Positions 35,200-50,100 of a stretch of DNA of 64,000 bases are shown here, one piece after another (the stretch's first letter is position 1; every line of letters begins with the position of its first letter). The DNA is from Ampullaceana balthica. Lineage: Eukaryota; Mollusca; Gastropoda; Lymnaeidae. A model generated the notes under the pieces. It was not told where the DNA came from. It did no database searches and saw only the letters and a program-made list of their open reading frames with translations. The position numbers were made by a program, and so were the translations under genes. The stretch spans positions 250,501 through 314,500 of the forward strand of contig CALYLW010000043.1 of NCBI GenBank assembly GCA_944989445.1. The letters are read 5' to 3'.

Positions 35200-37100
35200 C
35201 GTAATCATAATTCATAATGAAAAATGACAATTAAACTTATACAAAATAAAATAAATAACTCACTTTTATTATAGATAAAATTATAATATGAATATTATGA
35301 CTTGGTACACGGTACACAATCATCACAATGTAATTACAATATTCTATTTATTACTAATACTATACTGTATACTATACTATTATTTACTATACTTCACTTA
35401 ATTATACAAATAAAAAAATATTACTATTTATATAAAGTAACAAAGACTATGTCCTATGTCTATTAACGACTATTTTTTATGATTATGTCTATAGTCTATA
35501 GTCATAGTCTATAGACATAAAAATGATAATTATTTAATTAGGCCTATATAGTATACAACTACAACGATACAATTAATGATTCCTGTCCTTAGAAAATGAT
35601 TTACATGTTTGAATTCTCGGGTTATTAAAACACCATTTTAGCAGATTCCCTTGTGTAAAATTTGTTTAACTTTTCATTCTCGGACCTTTGCTCACTTCAA
35701 CAAACAGTACGATTAGCTACCCTTTACTTTAGATTTTTTTTTCACAGCGACAAGGGAAGTAATTATAAAAAAATAATGTTTACAGGAAAAAAAACTATAG
35801 TTATCATTCCTGTACTGGAGTTTAGCTGTTTCGGTTTAAATTTTTCGATTTTAAAATAACGCCTTGCAAATAAAATTAATAATGCCCAAACAATTACTTA
35901 ATGCATATTAAAAACCACATATAAATATTAAACAAATAAATTAATTCTAAATCTTTTGAATTTTAAACAATTTCAATAAATAAAATGAACACTAAAAGAT
36001 AAGATGCATGAAAGTCCCAAAATTGCGAATCTTTCCACCCATGTCCCCAACAACGGTATAAACTACTATAAACAATAGGGAGAATGAAAGTAATGCATTT
36101 GCATGTAGGGCACATATATAACTGTAACCCATTACTACTCCGTGGGAAAGAGGAAATGTGACGCCAGATTACATAGTTTGCTCTTACTTATTAAAAATTA
36201 TCAAGTAAAAACCGTTTTCATTTTCCCTTCATTTTTGTTTAAAGTTTAAAAATAAATTATATCATAAAAAAATTAAGTGAGTTCGATTAGTTGATTAGAA
36301 AAAAATAGATGAAGATGATTAGAAGTAAAAGCGTATTGGGAATTCGAATTTGTAAATTTGTTAATAAAAATATTTAAATATATTTTTTAGACCTATTCTT
36401 TCAAGTCCATCGACACCGGTGTGCTTTTCAAAAAATTATATATAGTAACTTAATCATTCTTATTACTATTAGGTAATCTTAGCAACATGACATACAATTT
36501 AATTTTAATTTAATAGTTAATATATAATATAGCCAGGCTATAGAGTGGCAGGCAATAATAGAGATTATAGTAAGATAATTTAAACTAATAGAGTCTGAAT
36601 TGAAAATGAAAATGTCTTTATTGACTTTATAAATTTAGATTTTTAAATGTAAAAGTCTTTAGTCCTTAGTTAAACCTAATGACTAATGTCACATTGAATA
36701 AAAATTTAATTAAATAAAGTTTAAGTTAAAAGTTTTAAAAATAATTAGATTTAGGCCCAGCCAATTAATAAATATTTTTATTATGATATAAGTTTCTAAA
36801 TACCGTAATTAAAATATGATAACTCATTTTTGGACCATATATTATTCTCATCCTTCTAGTCCAATAAAATTGTACAAAAATTTTCCGTTCTACTTCTGTT
36901 GTCTGTATTCAACATTGTAAATTAATTGCCTTAATTAATGAGAGATAATTTTGAGTGAAAAAACAACCTTTTGTAGCTGACTTTACATCTTCTACACACT
37001 ATTTGTTTCAAACAAATAAGCTTCATCTTATCTAATTTTATACATTACAGATGCTCTTTCTATACAGAAGATTGTTGCATCCTAGGCTTATCTATGCTTT
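35200..37100. other. Intergenic AT-rich interval
   Basis: No gene, repeat with clear ends or conserved element is visible. It is very AT-rich with short TATAGTCTATAGTCATAGTC-like simple repeats near 35490. It lies between divergent PEX14 and the Roco-like gene, so their promoters are probably here or nearby, but no core promoter can be assigned. Confidence 0.5.
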
Positions 37101-37520
37101 CAGGGCCATCCATAAATGATGTCACACTATTTTGGCATATTTTTCCTCCCCCTCGTCATACTCCATCACAAAAAGTTTGACCTTCCCCCCAATTAGTAAT
37201 ATTGGTCCAATATTACTCACAAAGCTCTGCACCATAAAAGCCTTATTTTAATTTGAAAATGAGCATGTTTCAAATCACTTTTTTTCCATTTAGTGTAGGC
37301 TTGCATTCTAATATCGTAACTCACTTGAAGTCATGTAAAATGCCATTAAATACAATTGTAAGCAATCAAATATTTAAGTGGAACTTTTATTTAAGCTGTG
37401 AGTTTTGACATGACATCACAATTCCTAAACTCCCCCCTCCTCTCCCCTCATCACACATCATCACAGATGTGTGACCCATCTCCACACCCAGGTTAGTGAT
37501 GTGATTTATGGACGCCCCCT
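37101..37520. mobile_element. MITE with GGGC(C/G)TCCATAAAT ends
   Basis: The left end CAGGGCCATCCATAAATGATG (37101) is matched in inverse by GTGATTTATGGACGCCCCC near 37501-37519. The interior is short and non-coding, with ATCACA-rich stretches. No convincing target duplication was found. It lies 0.3 kb upstream of the first visible exon of the Roco-like gene. Confidence 0.5.
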
Positions 37521-37845
37521 TATGTCTAATTTTTGCATTTTCAATAGAGTTTTGAATGTTGATATTTTGTGCTGGTTTTTGTGGTTTGTTCATAAGCATG
37601 TATGACAACATTCTTACTGATTTCTGAATCACAATTTTTGACTCAATTCATAATAAGTAATTCTCTTATAAATCCAACAAAAAAACATAGACCCTATTTC
37701 ATATCCTTCTTTTCCCCTAATTCTTTCCACAAACTGTGTGTTGACTTTCTGATAGAATAGATTCAACTTAAATCTTTTACAACCATTGTATTTTTCAGGT
37801 TTATGAGGTTGGATTTAATCTCAAAATTATCTAACACTTTTCAAA

Positions 37846-40800
37846 ATGCCCCCTAAAAAGAAAGCTTCACCAGAAGAAAATCAGTAAGTCTAACTTTTTA
37901 AGATCAGCTTATATAACAGCATCCATTTTTTAATATTAAAAAAATGTATTGCATTTTTATGTTAGTTTTTTTGTTGTTAAAATCATTATTGATTTTTATT
38001 AAAACTGGAATGTTTTCACTTGAATGTTTTCCTACAGTGTTAACTCATCTAGCAAGAAGATTGGCATTCCCAATTTTCCTAATCCTCCTCCAGGACCACC
38101 TCCACAGTTAATTAAAGGAAAGCGCCCTATTCCACCAATAGGACAGCAGCAGGTAAATGTTTTTTAAGCTATTTAGTCTATAATACAATGTAACTATTAA
38201 AATATTTATTTTACATTTCATCACTCTCTAATTTTTAAATTGTTGTGGTTGTAACAAATGTTTAAAAGTGCAAATTTAATTTTTTTGCTGTGCCACCCAA
38301 TCTGATAAACTTCTAATTCTACATATTAGACGTTATTAAATAACAAGAACTGATTTAACTTTAAAAATATTGGTAATTAATTTTGTTTAACTATATCTTA
38401 AATTTGTTTTAGCCTTTCCTTTTTATTCTTTGATGTGTTATTAAAAATAAAATTATTTTGTTCTCATAAGTACATTTCTTTCATTCACTCACAATTTCAC
38501 TTAATAATCATAGAAATCTATTTTACTTTGATTTTTTCTGTAACTTACAGATGAGTACAGAAAACAGAACACAGAATAATCTAACAGAAGCTGAATTAGA
38601 GTCAGAGTCTTTGAAAAAAATTGTGATTGAGAAGGAATCCAAAAAAGGGTATACAGTGTTCTTTAAAGGGAACATAGTTTCAAGTTAATTTACTTTGCGT
38701 TTCTTGATCAATCATTGAATGTCTTCAATACTTTTAAATTTAAATTGAATATTAAGTGTCCCATTATACTTATACACTTATATAGTCAGCTAGCAGATAA
38801 AGTCTGTGTGCCAAATATTATTATAATTGATTTTTAATTTCATTTATTTAAATTTCTTTTTTAAAATTGATTCTTGCTACTTCTTAATGTTACGACATAA
38901 ATGATCTATAAAAAAGTATTAATATTTCAAGTTATTTCATTAAATAAAATTGTATGATATTTCTGACCTCATAATTTCTGATTGTTAGAAAAAATGTCAT
39001 ATCAAAGTCTAAGTCTCCTGGTCGGAATCCGATAATGCAACAATTTGAAAAAGCCCAATCAACTACACTGAATTTGGCTGCAGAGTACTCTGAAAATCAG
39101 GAAGAATCTATTGTACCAGTTGAAGAAAATTCCAGGTTGATTCCTTGTTAAATATTGTCTGAAATATAGTTATCAGATTTTATGATTTCATTCATAAAGA
39201 CAGTTCCAAATGATAAATTAACAGAAAAAGTTTGTGAATTAGTTAGGTTTACAATTAAAACAATGTATTCTGAAAAATTTCTTAGCTACATGTAATTTTT
39301 TTTTGCATCAAACATTTCTGTTATCACAGAAAATATGAAACAAAAATAAATATAAAAAATTAGTTTGTTGTATCACTGAAACTATATTAAGGAGACAAAG
39401 AGCTCTTCAAACCAAGCAAATACATTACTTAGATGGAACCAAAAAAATAAAATAAAAATAAAATAGTTTTAAGCAAGCTCAAGATAACCGTGATTAATGT
39501 CAATGCAAGGAGATAATGTATTTCTTTTTTTATTTGTTAAGTTGTACCTCATTGTTTACAAAAATTGTGTTAAAAACTGTTGACTTATTTCATCTCAGCC
39601 CTTCAGATTTATTAAATGAAATAAGAAATTTCAAGAAAACTAAACTGCAAAAAGTCAGGAAAGCTGTTGATGGTGAAATAACAGAGGATCTATTGGACCA
39701 AATTGATAGAGAGTCGGAACCCCCCAAACCAGTTACCTTAAGCCAAGCTGCTTTATGCTTCAATTTTTGGCAAGGTGACAGCTATCCAGTTCACAAACTT
39801 AAGGTTTGTTTTTGTTTGTATTGCAATAGATAATAAAGTAATGATACATTTTTATTGAAAAAACTAAAAATAATGTAAATTCTGAAATATTAAAATTTTG
39901 AAAAAAACATTATACATGTACTTGAATGAGGCATTTGCTTACACACGCAGATGAGCTTGTGATAAGATGAGCTTATTAACCATGAGTTGGTCACTTATTT
40001 TTATCAACAAAAATGTTTATCTTATGATGCTTATAAAAAAACAAAAACCCTTCTCAATTTTCTAATAAAGTTTCACTGCTGCAAATAAGTGTCTCTTTAG
40101 AAGTTTTAATATGGTTTTAAAAATAACTTTTCAGTTTATAATTTTGCAAATACCTGCAAGGGCTGAAGTAACTCTAAACTTTGCTGGAATTTCTCAACTA
40201 ACTGATATTGCATTTGCCATTTTGAGCAACCTGAGGCACACAGAGGCTGTGCGTTTTGATGGAGTGAAAGCTGTAATTCTTGACGGGTGTTACCTTATAT
40301 CAAATGCAGGTCTTGCCTGGATGGCTGATGCTTTCCCTAATCTGACCATGGTGAGGTTTTTCTAAACATAAATAGTATTTTTCCTTTAAATTGTTTTGAT
40401 GAAATTCTTCTTTAACTCCAAAAAATGTCAATAACTAAAGATGTAATTAACCAAGTTGTTTATAGTATAGATCAAATTGTGTAACAGTGTTACTGTTTAT
40501 ATGAGCATTGAAATAAATCTTTAACATCATATTTTAAATACAACCTTCAGCTGAGTATTGTTGGTTGCAATAAAATAACCAACTCTGGGCTTGTTGCCAT
40601 CAACAAAAAGTGTCCAAAACTGAATTCACTTGACATTAGTGGAACCAGCATCACATTTTTACCCTGGCCTACTGCAGAGGGAATAAAGATGACCAGCTGT
40701 CCAATACTTTTTCCAATGGTCCCAGCTGATGTGAAATTGGGCTCTGCAGGTCAGACTTGTTTTTAAATGATGGCGGGGAAATCTTTGAAACTTATATTAT

Positions 40801-43800
40801 ATAAATAGAAGATGAATTGCAAATCTACATGTAAAAGACAATTTTTATGGAAAAAATGCCTTTATAAAGTCTTACTTAAAATATTTACATACAACATGAT
40901 CATGTTAATACAAAACTCCATGAACTGCAATTCTCATTTTACAGAGATATGCACTTAATATATCTCATTTCAAAGAATTATGTGATGGACTGGATCTAAA
41001 ACTATAGGAAAAAACTTCTAGTGATATTTTAATACTTTGGAAAAAATGTGATTCAAATTTAAAAAATTTAATAATAATCTATTAGATGAAAATCTTTGTA
41101 ATGGCTCAGCCACTGGAACTGATAAATAGCCCTACATTTTCTTGCCATTATTTAAGCTTCTAAAGTGGTTCAAAATTATTGTCTCCCTCTTTTTAATAGA
41201 AATAAAGGGCTAAAAAATAAACAGATCATAAAATTATTAAAATATAAATCATAATAGTGTATTACCCGTTAAAAATGACGGAAGTTTTCAAAATAAATAT
41301 ATTTCATCTGAAATCTATTATTTAAAAAAAAATACACAGAATAAAAAATAATATAATTCAGAACTTTCATTTATTTTATTTTATTCATTTATTTCCATAT
41401 TGAACAATTTTATGCGGATGTTCGAAAAGAGTTATTTTTAGTGCAGTAATTTTTTTTTCAAGGCTTTTTTTTTGCGGTGCAGCTGCTTTCTAAAATTAAT
41501 AACGTTACGATCGGATGCCCCGGACGGACATACATAGCAAATTATGTATATTGATTTATATAAGACAAGTAAGATTCTGTATTTTATTCAATCAAATGAT
41601 AGATCCTGTGAAGGATGACTCAAAGTTCCTCTGTAAAGTCTGTATAGTTAAAAGAGAGAAATTAAAGATCAGCTTGTTAGCAGCATTAAATGGAGAGAAG
41701 CCAAAGTCATCATCATTTCTTGAATTTAACCCTGAAATTCATGCTGGGGAAATGACAGCTACAATTCTAGAATTCGATCAGGTAATGAGTACTTTACTTG
41801 AAAGAAAAAATAGTTAATGTGTGTGAAATACCCCACCAATGTTTATCATCTAGTTTTTGTTTTATTTAAAGATAAATCCATTGAACTAAAAAAAAATTAC
41901 CTGATGAATTAAGTTAAAACAATGTATTTATTTTAGGGCTGTTATTGATTAATTTAAATTTAATAGTTAACTTTTGGCAAGTAATCAATTAATTAATCGA
42001 TAATTTCGATTAAAGCCAAAAATAGAAATTTATGACGTCATTAAACTGAACATTTCTCACCATCATTGAAAATTAAGAATATTTTGAACTAAATTTTATG
42101 ACAATGTGTTGATACTTGATCGGATGTTTGTGCTGAAGGTGGTACGTCAGCGATGTATTTGATCCTTTAAAAGAGAATTGTTTATGGTAGTGAACACAGT
42201 AAACTTTTTCACCATCTTCGACCTTGCCATCCGCAGTTAACTAAAAAACAAAATTTTTGCTCAACTTTCTAGTTATATGTTTAAATTTAACTGCGCTGAG
42301 GCTGTCACCCATTTTTTAGTTGACGTCTGCCGGTCCACATAAAGAAATAATAAAATTAATTATAATATTATGCGGGAGAAGTTTGTACGTAAAAAATAAA
42401 ATAAATTATTATTAATAACTAATCATTTATTAATAAAATTTAAAAAAAATATTATAAATATTTTCTTTAATTTTAATTCGAATTTTTATCGATTAAAATA
42501 TTTTTAATCGATAACATTTTTAACGATTAATCGAGAAATTAATCGTTAATTTACGCAGTCCTAATTTATTTATAATACATATCATGCTTTGAAATTCAAT
42601 ATTTATTATTTTAGCCAATGCCAAATACATTTTATGAATTCTTAATAATAAAATAAAAATCAGACTCAAAATTTGAAATTTATGCAACAATATTTACTTT
42701 TCCGTGAAGCTTTGCCTTTTTTCACATGAATTAATTCACTCGTCAAATAATTTCTTACATCAGTTTGTTTCTTCATTTAATGTAATGCTTTGACAGTTTC
42801 TAAATTGATTCTTGAATTTCAATTTCCTTTAATTTTTGCTCACTGTTAGAAATTATTTCTTGTAAAAATAATAAATATAATTTTCTTTGTGCTGTAGTCA
42901 CTGTCCAGTTCAATGGTTACTGACCAGTCAGTTGTGGTCATCACATCAGAACTACGGGACAAAAATAAGATTCAAGAAGAAGTCTCTTCAATCAGTGCAA
43001 TAATTCTAGAAATTTTGGGAAAGGTAAATAAAGTAGTTCCTTGTGTTACAAACGCAGTGGGTTATGAACAATTCAGGTTAAGAACCGCAGATTCAACATT
43101 TTTTGTCTTAGTTAACAAACAGTGCCTCAGGCAAGAGATAAACATAGAGGAAATTTGATCTTCAAGACAAATGATCAAATACAGTACAAAATAAGACCAC
43201 TCAGGACTAAAATGGCTTAGCGCTGGCTTAGTGTGGTGGTTTGCATGAATACACAGTACACAGCCTCACTTTTATTGGCCTTTCTAAACAGCAGTAGAAG
43301 ATTTCTTAACAGTGGCACTGTGTTGAGTCAATCTCTTTCATTATTTTCCTTGTTAACTCCTTCAATTGTGAATTCAAAGGATGGCAGGGGTGCTGCTTGG
43401 AAGCAGAAACCAATATACAGTTGAGTTAAAGAAAGAAATAGTCATAAAACATGAAAATGGCATTTGTGTGTGTGTTATTGCTACCTAGCTCATCATGAAA
43501 AAAATCAACTTTCTCAACCATCATATAAAATAAAAAAAGATTATTCAAATCAGTCAATGTGGTTCTTTATTTAAAATGTGAAGTAAATATGGGGGACGCG
43601 GTGGTCGAGTGGCAGCGCACTGGACTGTCGTACCGATGGTCACGGGTTCGAATCCGTGTGAAGGCAAGGGTTTGTTCCCGGGGCCCAGGGCGTCCCTGAG
43701 TCACCCCGCCCCGAATGGGTACCTAACACTACATGTAGTTAGGCGGCTGGGTAATGCGTGGAACCCACAAAAGCCGTGGCCTGTGAGCGCTGCATCACTT

Positions 43801-46800
43801 GCCAAACAGATCATCTGTCATGGTCTGTGGACGCAACTATCTTCTGCATAGAAGGAGCATCTGTATAGATAAGACAAGACAATGTATTTGAATTTTGTCA
43901 GGCTAATAAAAAGAATGATTCTTTCATCATAAAACGAATTGTCCCTGTTTCATTGGTTTTAATTTTTTGTTTTTCAACCTAAGTTCTGGGATTAATTAAG
44001 TTCATAACCCAAAGTACCACAATATAAATTTTGGCTTTGCTCACTTAGGTTAAAATTCTTTAGGCCTACTTAAGCATAAGGATATATTCATTTTATAGCC
44101 AATATTCTCTCTATTACTATCTATTGGGATTTCATTTTATAAGAGCAGACTTAAAAAAAATAAACATTTTGACTATAATGAAAATATACTAAGAAGTCTG
44201 TATAACTATTTCAATCCTCTTATTTAATGTCAAGGTAACTGAGCTTTATATAACTAAGATATATAATAACTATTAAGACAGCAAAATGTCATTTTAATCT
44301 AAAAGAAAATTTTCAGCGAATCATTTTATTTTCCAGAATCCGAACGTCCACTTCCTGCTTGTTGGTTGTTCTTCAGATTCTATCGGGATTGTTCCCACTG
44401 ATGTCATTAAAGAGGAGGTGCAAAGTTATTTAAAAAGAGTTGGAGATCTGATTAAAGATGCAAATTACTCCATAGGGTATAACTAACTTAATTTAATTGT
44501 GTTTGTCTACTTTTGCTTTAGATTTGCATAGCATTTGTGAAATATTTTCATTTTGAATCCAAAGCACATTTTATTACATTTTGATCCACAGTTAATTTAA
44601 TGTCAACATTAAAAAAAATAATTCTCAGAAAAACTAGACCCTTTGCAGGAATACAAAAGTTACATATAAATAGTGGTACTAAGTAAAGCTAAAATATTTC
44701 AATGAGAATATACATTAATATTTATAATAAAAGGAACACATTTTCTAATATTATAGATAACAGGCACTCCTTTTACACAGAAAACTATTGTGTCATATTC
44801 TTATTCATGGTTTATATCAATATCTAGTCTTTTATTTTTATTAAAATTTTGAAATTTTGAATGTTAACAGTGTGTTGGTTTTCCTGCTTTGTTCATGCAA
44901 CTCATTCCACACCAAGAAGGACAATTTATGTGTTTGTTCTTGTATATGGAACAAGAAAAGTGCTGTAATCCCTGTCTCAGTGTTGTATTAGATTATTGTT
45001 GTGCTGTATTTTCAAGTTAGAATTTAATGCCTTATGTATTATTACTTCTGTGCTCTTTGTTCTTCTATCCCTCAGCATTTCTAGGATTAGTGATTTAACT
45101 GAGGGTGTATAATGATACAATGGTATACATGATTTTATTTGTTTCCCTTGAGAGGTTTTACTTTTAATTATTTTTGTTGGCTCAAATGAAATGAATTTTA
45201 TCCTCTAATTTGATTTCAAATTAATTGATTCAGGGAAGCATATTAATTATAGAGTTATCAAAATTGCCTACCTAATTTTAAGAATAATGTGATAAAGAAT
45301 TATTTTAAACTTTCTTAATTAAAAAAGTTTTAAATTTATTTTAAGGACCATTGATCAGATGTCAATTACAAAGCAACTGGAGTATTCATCAGCCAGAAGA
45401 TTGCAAGAAAGTATATCTAAAACCATTATCAGCTCTTTTGAAATAAATGTTGACAAGGCAGATGAAGTAAGAGACCATGTTAATTTAAGTTTTGTTTGCT
45501 GAAATTTATTTCCATATTATAGATTGTTTTTTTTATCTTGTAGTTATAATTCTTGAGCTTAAGACTTAAAAAAGCTATTAAAATTTATTAATGTAATTAA
45601 ATGCTCAATTATGATGAAATAGGACTCTAATAAACACAGTCAATTATTTTTGGTTTTCAAAATTTTTTGGCTAAAACATTTTAATCATTAATTTTTTCTG
45701 TACTGTGAGTTGTTATTAACTAAATTTCAAATAATTTTTTACATTCTGTTTGTAGGTAAATCACCTATACAATTAGAGGCATCTTTATATTTAATTTATT
45801 AAGTTTTACCGTATTAGCAAGCCAGCACCCTTAAAAAAATAAACTCATAATTATGCTGTACATTAATCCTTGAACTGTTTCCTTCCTTCCACTAAACTCA
45901 TGATGGGTGGAGGTTTGAGGCTGTACTGCTTGTTTGTTCAAACATGTTTAGTTGCTTCTTTGAGCAGCTTTGAGATTACACATACAAAATTAAAAAGTGC
46001 TATTTCATTGTGTGCAAAAGTAGTTGTTTGGTATTGTAGAAGATCGGCCTGACTATCTTTGTTTTATTCTGTCGTTCAAACCAAGAACACCAACACGCCA
46101 CTCAGCAAGACAGTTCTTTTATTTGAGTATAACAGCTTCTCATGTGGCCGTCACTATATTCTCAGTCCTCAGTCACGGTGCTCAGTCTGTGTTACGTCCG
46201 GTGTTCTAGTCTCATCTTCGACTCCTATACTTGGCACCCTGGCTTCCAACTCGTGGCTCCCTGACTTAGTGTTCTGTGGCTCTGGCTTTGTGCTCTCCAG
46301 TCTAACATTTCCCTTCCCTTATATTGTCCATGTTGCTTGCCCGGTTTTTAACCCTAACATTCCTGGCTGGCCCCATACGCGTCTCCCCCGAAGTGATAAA
46401 TGACCATGCGAGTTTCTGATTGGTTAAAAGTTACTTAGTTTATGGTAATCTACAAACTTTCCCACTAAGTTATTTAGGTCGCTGAAATACAATATTTGTT
46501 TCTACCCCGACTTAGACCCTGGGTCACTCAAAGGACAAACTCCCTCCACCCCTTGTGAATTTCATCCTGTACATCTCAGTGACACTTTGGGTTATTCCAC
46601 TGTCTTCCACTGTCTTGATGGAGGAAGGTTCGATTCATGGGATAGCAATAGTTTTATTTCAAACTACAAGTATTCTGTGTTCAAGTCTACCAAATATACT
46701 CACTTTTGTGTCACATCTTCTTATAAAATATTTTCTGATTTTGTTTGGCTTACTAGTTTGTACAAATCAATTCATGAGTGGTACTCAATTTAAAATATTT

Positions 46801-47136
46801 TCTTGCAGAGGAAAGAAAATCTGTTTGTGGAGCTGACCAAGTTGGCAAAAAATGTGGAAGAGCTGAAAGAAATAAAATACAGTGAGAAAATCTATTCATG
46901 GGCTGTGAACTTTCATTTACAATGTCCTACAGAACTGCAAACTGGTATACATGAACTGCACAAAGCAGCTGAAATTATTAAAGCAAGTTCTGAATTTACT
47001 GAGAGATTAAGGTCATTTGGAGCCATTCACTTCTTGGCCAGCATAGTAAGTTAAAAATTGTTTTTTATTAGGTTCAAAATTCTCAAATCCGAGAACTTTA
47101 AGTCGTACCTTAATTTGTTGCCTAAAGTTTTAAGAG

Positions 47137-47182
<46 letters not shown>

Positions 47183-50100
47183 TACCATATATTCTCGAGT
47201 ATAAGGGATGATATTTTAAAGAATTTCAAGGCCAAAATCTGGGAGTCAACATGAGTAACTCATTTTATAAATTTTTTATCAACATGATAAATAATAAATT
47301 GATAATTCATATAGCGCTGTACCCCAGTAAGAAACTGGGCTCACAGCACTTTAGATAAAATAATAACATAAATATAAATATCAATGCATTCATTAATATC
47401 CTAACAACCACATAAATGACAGTGCGGTACACATAAGCCATGTTTATCGTTAGAAGAAATTTTGTTTAATTAATTTTGAAACTAAAGATTGAAGAAATGT
47501 GTCTTTAGTGCAATCTTGAAGGCCTAAGTAGTTGAAATGCTGCAAATGTGTAATGGTAGAGAATTCCATTGTTTGGCGGCACAAAAGAGAAAGACCTTTC
47601 TCCAAATGTTTTAGTGTGTATCTTAGGAACAGAGAGAATATATTTGCTCAAATACGATTCAGTGATTTCAATGAACATTCAAAAGCAATCACCTACCATC
47701 CTGTTCCAGTGTTAATTGATGATGTATAATAAAAAAAACTCCCAGCAACAATACTGGCAGTAAACTGAAAATATTGAAATTGAAAATGCAACAAAAATCT
47801 TTTTTTTTATATAAATGACAGTATGGTAAGTTACTATAGTTTATATATACAATGTATTTGAATATGTCATTATTATACTATATAACTGATTATATGTTAC
47901 TGTGAAACCATCATGTGTGTAGCAAATTCAGTTACATACACACGGCTGACACACCATGAGTTAAAGTAGTGAATGCTGAAAAAATGTAAAAATCCACTTT
48001 TCAAATGACAAATCAGGGGTTCAACTTATACTCGAGTATATGTGGTAAATGTAAAATAAGAATTATTTTTTTGGGTAAAAATCTAATCTTCAGTGCTTTT
48101 ATTTCTAAACTTTTGTCACATTAGGTCTTTATTTACTTAAAAATGTGATTCTAGATAAACATTGAGAATATCTGTTGTTAACAAATATAGGGAAAACTTT
48201 GCATATGGATCAATAATGATGAACAAACAATGGTTGCCAGCACTGCCTGGCTCTTTGAGTGCTTGAACCTGTTACTCTCCCCTTGTCCAGGAGGTATGAC
48301 TAACAATGGCTCGGATCACACCTTACCAGATGACGTCTCTGTGTGGTCGTTTGAAAAATTACAGGAGGAAGTTGGCAATAGGATTTTAAATTGGTCTCAG
48401 GTAAATTTTTCTAAAACTGTATGTTTACTTTATATTTCATGCAAGTGAATTTTTTATTGTTTATTATTGTTGATTTATTAAGCTATACGACTTTTACTAT
48501 ATTTTAATAATATAATTATAAATCAAGACACTTGATTTCTTTGACATCTAGTCAATTAAATTTCTTACGCACATCAACTATTATGTTTGGTTGTTAAATA
48601 TTTATATAATTTTAGGTTCAAGATCTGCTGAATAAATTTCCTTATCCATGGCTGATAACAAACTCAAGTATAACAACACTGAATAAACTTCCTGATGCTC
48701 CCTTGATGTCAACAGTCTGTTCCATTTTTTTTACTACCAAACATTTAGCTGATTGATTTTTATTTTGGTGGGATTAGAAATAAATTATATAATTTATGAA
48801 AAAAGTTTGAAATTCATTAAACAAATTTTAAGACAACATTTTAAACCACTGGATGAATAATCATAAATTGCTAAAAAAAATTCATTAAACATTTTACACT
48901 AACTAATTTTTTACTTAAAATACCTAGGCATAAAAACAAAATGAGTATAAAATTAATGCCTGGAACCGGAAATATTTTAATTTGCATTATTGTTTTGGTT
49001 AATAATAAGATAAACTGATGAAATTTTTAAAAACATGAAATTAGGAGATTATCATTCGAAAAGCACTACTTTTTTGCTTCAGCAATTTTTTACAGAGTTT
49101 AATAAGAGATCAGATGCAGATGGCATTCACCTTGTGTATAGCTTTGTCCTTAATCAAACTGTCACGCCAGCTCTAATGCAGGAAATATTAATGACTGCAC
49201 TGCAGTGTCATGTTCCCATTCATTTATGGAAGACTGGGGTTATTTTATATGACAGCATAGTGGCCATCATGCTTGGTCAGACAGGTTAGTTATTTGTTTA
49301 CTTCTTTTCAACAAATCAACCAGGTAATAAAATTATTGACGGTATTTGTTTGTTAAATTTAAAAAAATGAAGATGTTTATATGAACACATTTTTTCAAAT
49401 TGTAGAATAATATAGTTTCTTTATAACTATACTAGCTTAATATCTATGCTTCACTACAGTGTTTTAGAGAATTACAAATGTTTTAGGGTGCAGCCATATT
49501 TACTACAGAACAATAGTGTAACAGAGAGAATCTTGTGAACAATGAAATTAGCCAATCCATATCATATTGTTTGTGCTAAGGAAGATTCACAACTTTATTG
49601 CAAAGTGTTACCACATGATAACTAAATTTATTATTTTACCACAACCACTGTAGTTTTTATGGTGACGAATTGTAAATTTAAACCCCTATTCTACCAGAAA
49701 ATGTAATAATAATAATAATTTTATAATTTATATATAGTGGTTTAAATATTCCTTATTGAATTTTGGGAGAACAGCAGATTTTTAAAGATGAGCTTAGAAA
49801 AACGTTTTTAGTTTCATCACACTCATTTTTAGAAGATTTCTTACTATAAAAAATTATTAACTAATTTCAAAGCCATATATTTTTATAATTTCACTAAAAA
49901 AGATATTTCCTAAAGGACCCATTCCAAAAGATATATCAAAATAACATTTTCTAAAAAATGGTTCTTAAGATTACTAAAATAAATTTTTTCAATGTATCTC
50001 TTTAAAACAAAATCAAATTTGTGGAGATAGTTTTTCTTTTAAATGTTTACTTACCATCTACCACTCACAATGACTTTATAATTTATAACTAAAAGAAAAT

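Noticed and set aside
43024..43158. Extension of the Roc-like exon past its donor at 43024
   Set aside because: Skipping the donor leads to a stop at 43158, while splicing to 44337 keeps the strand order and phase of the domain.
43592..43665. Possible tRNA gene with clear A and B boxes
   Set aside because: The acceptor stem does not pair and a non-tRNA body follows, so it is a SINE head.
46059..46403. 114-codon open frame in a Roco-like intron
   Set aside because: No domain, no splice phase fit with neighbouring exons, and GC-richer repeat-like surroundings.
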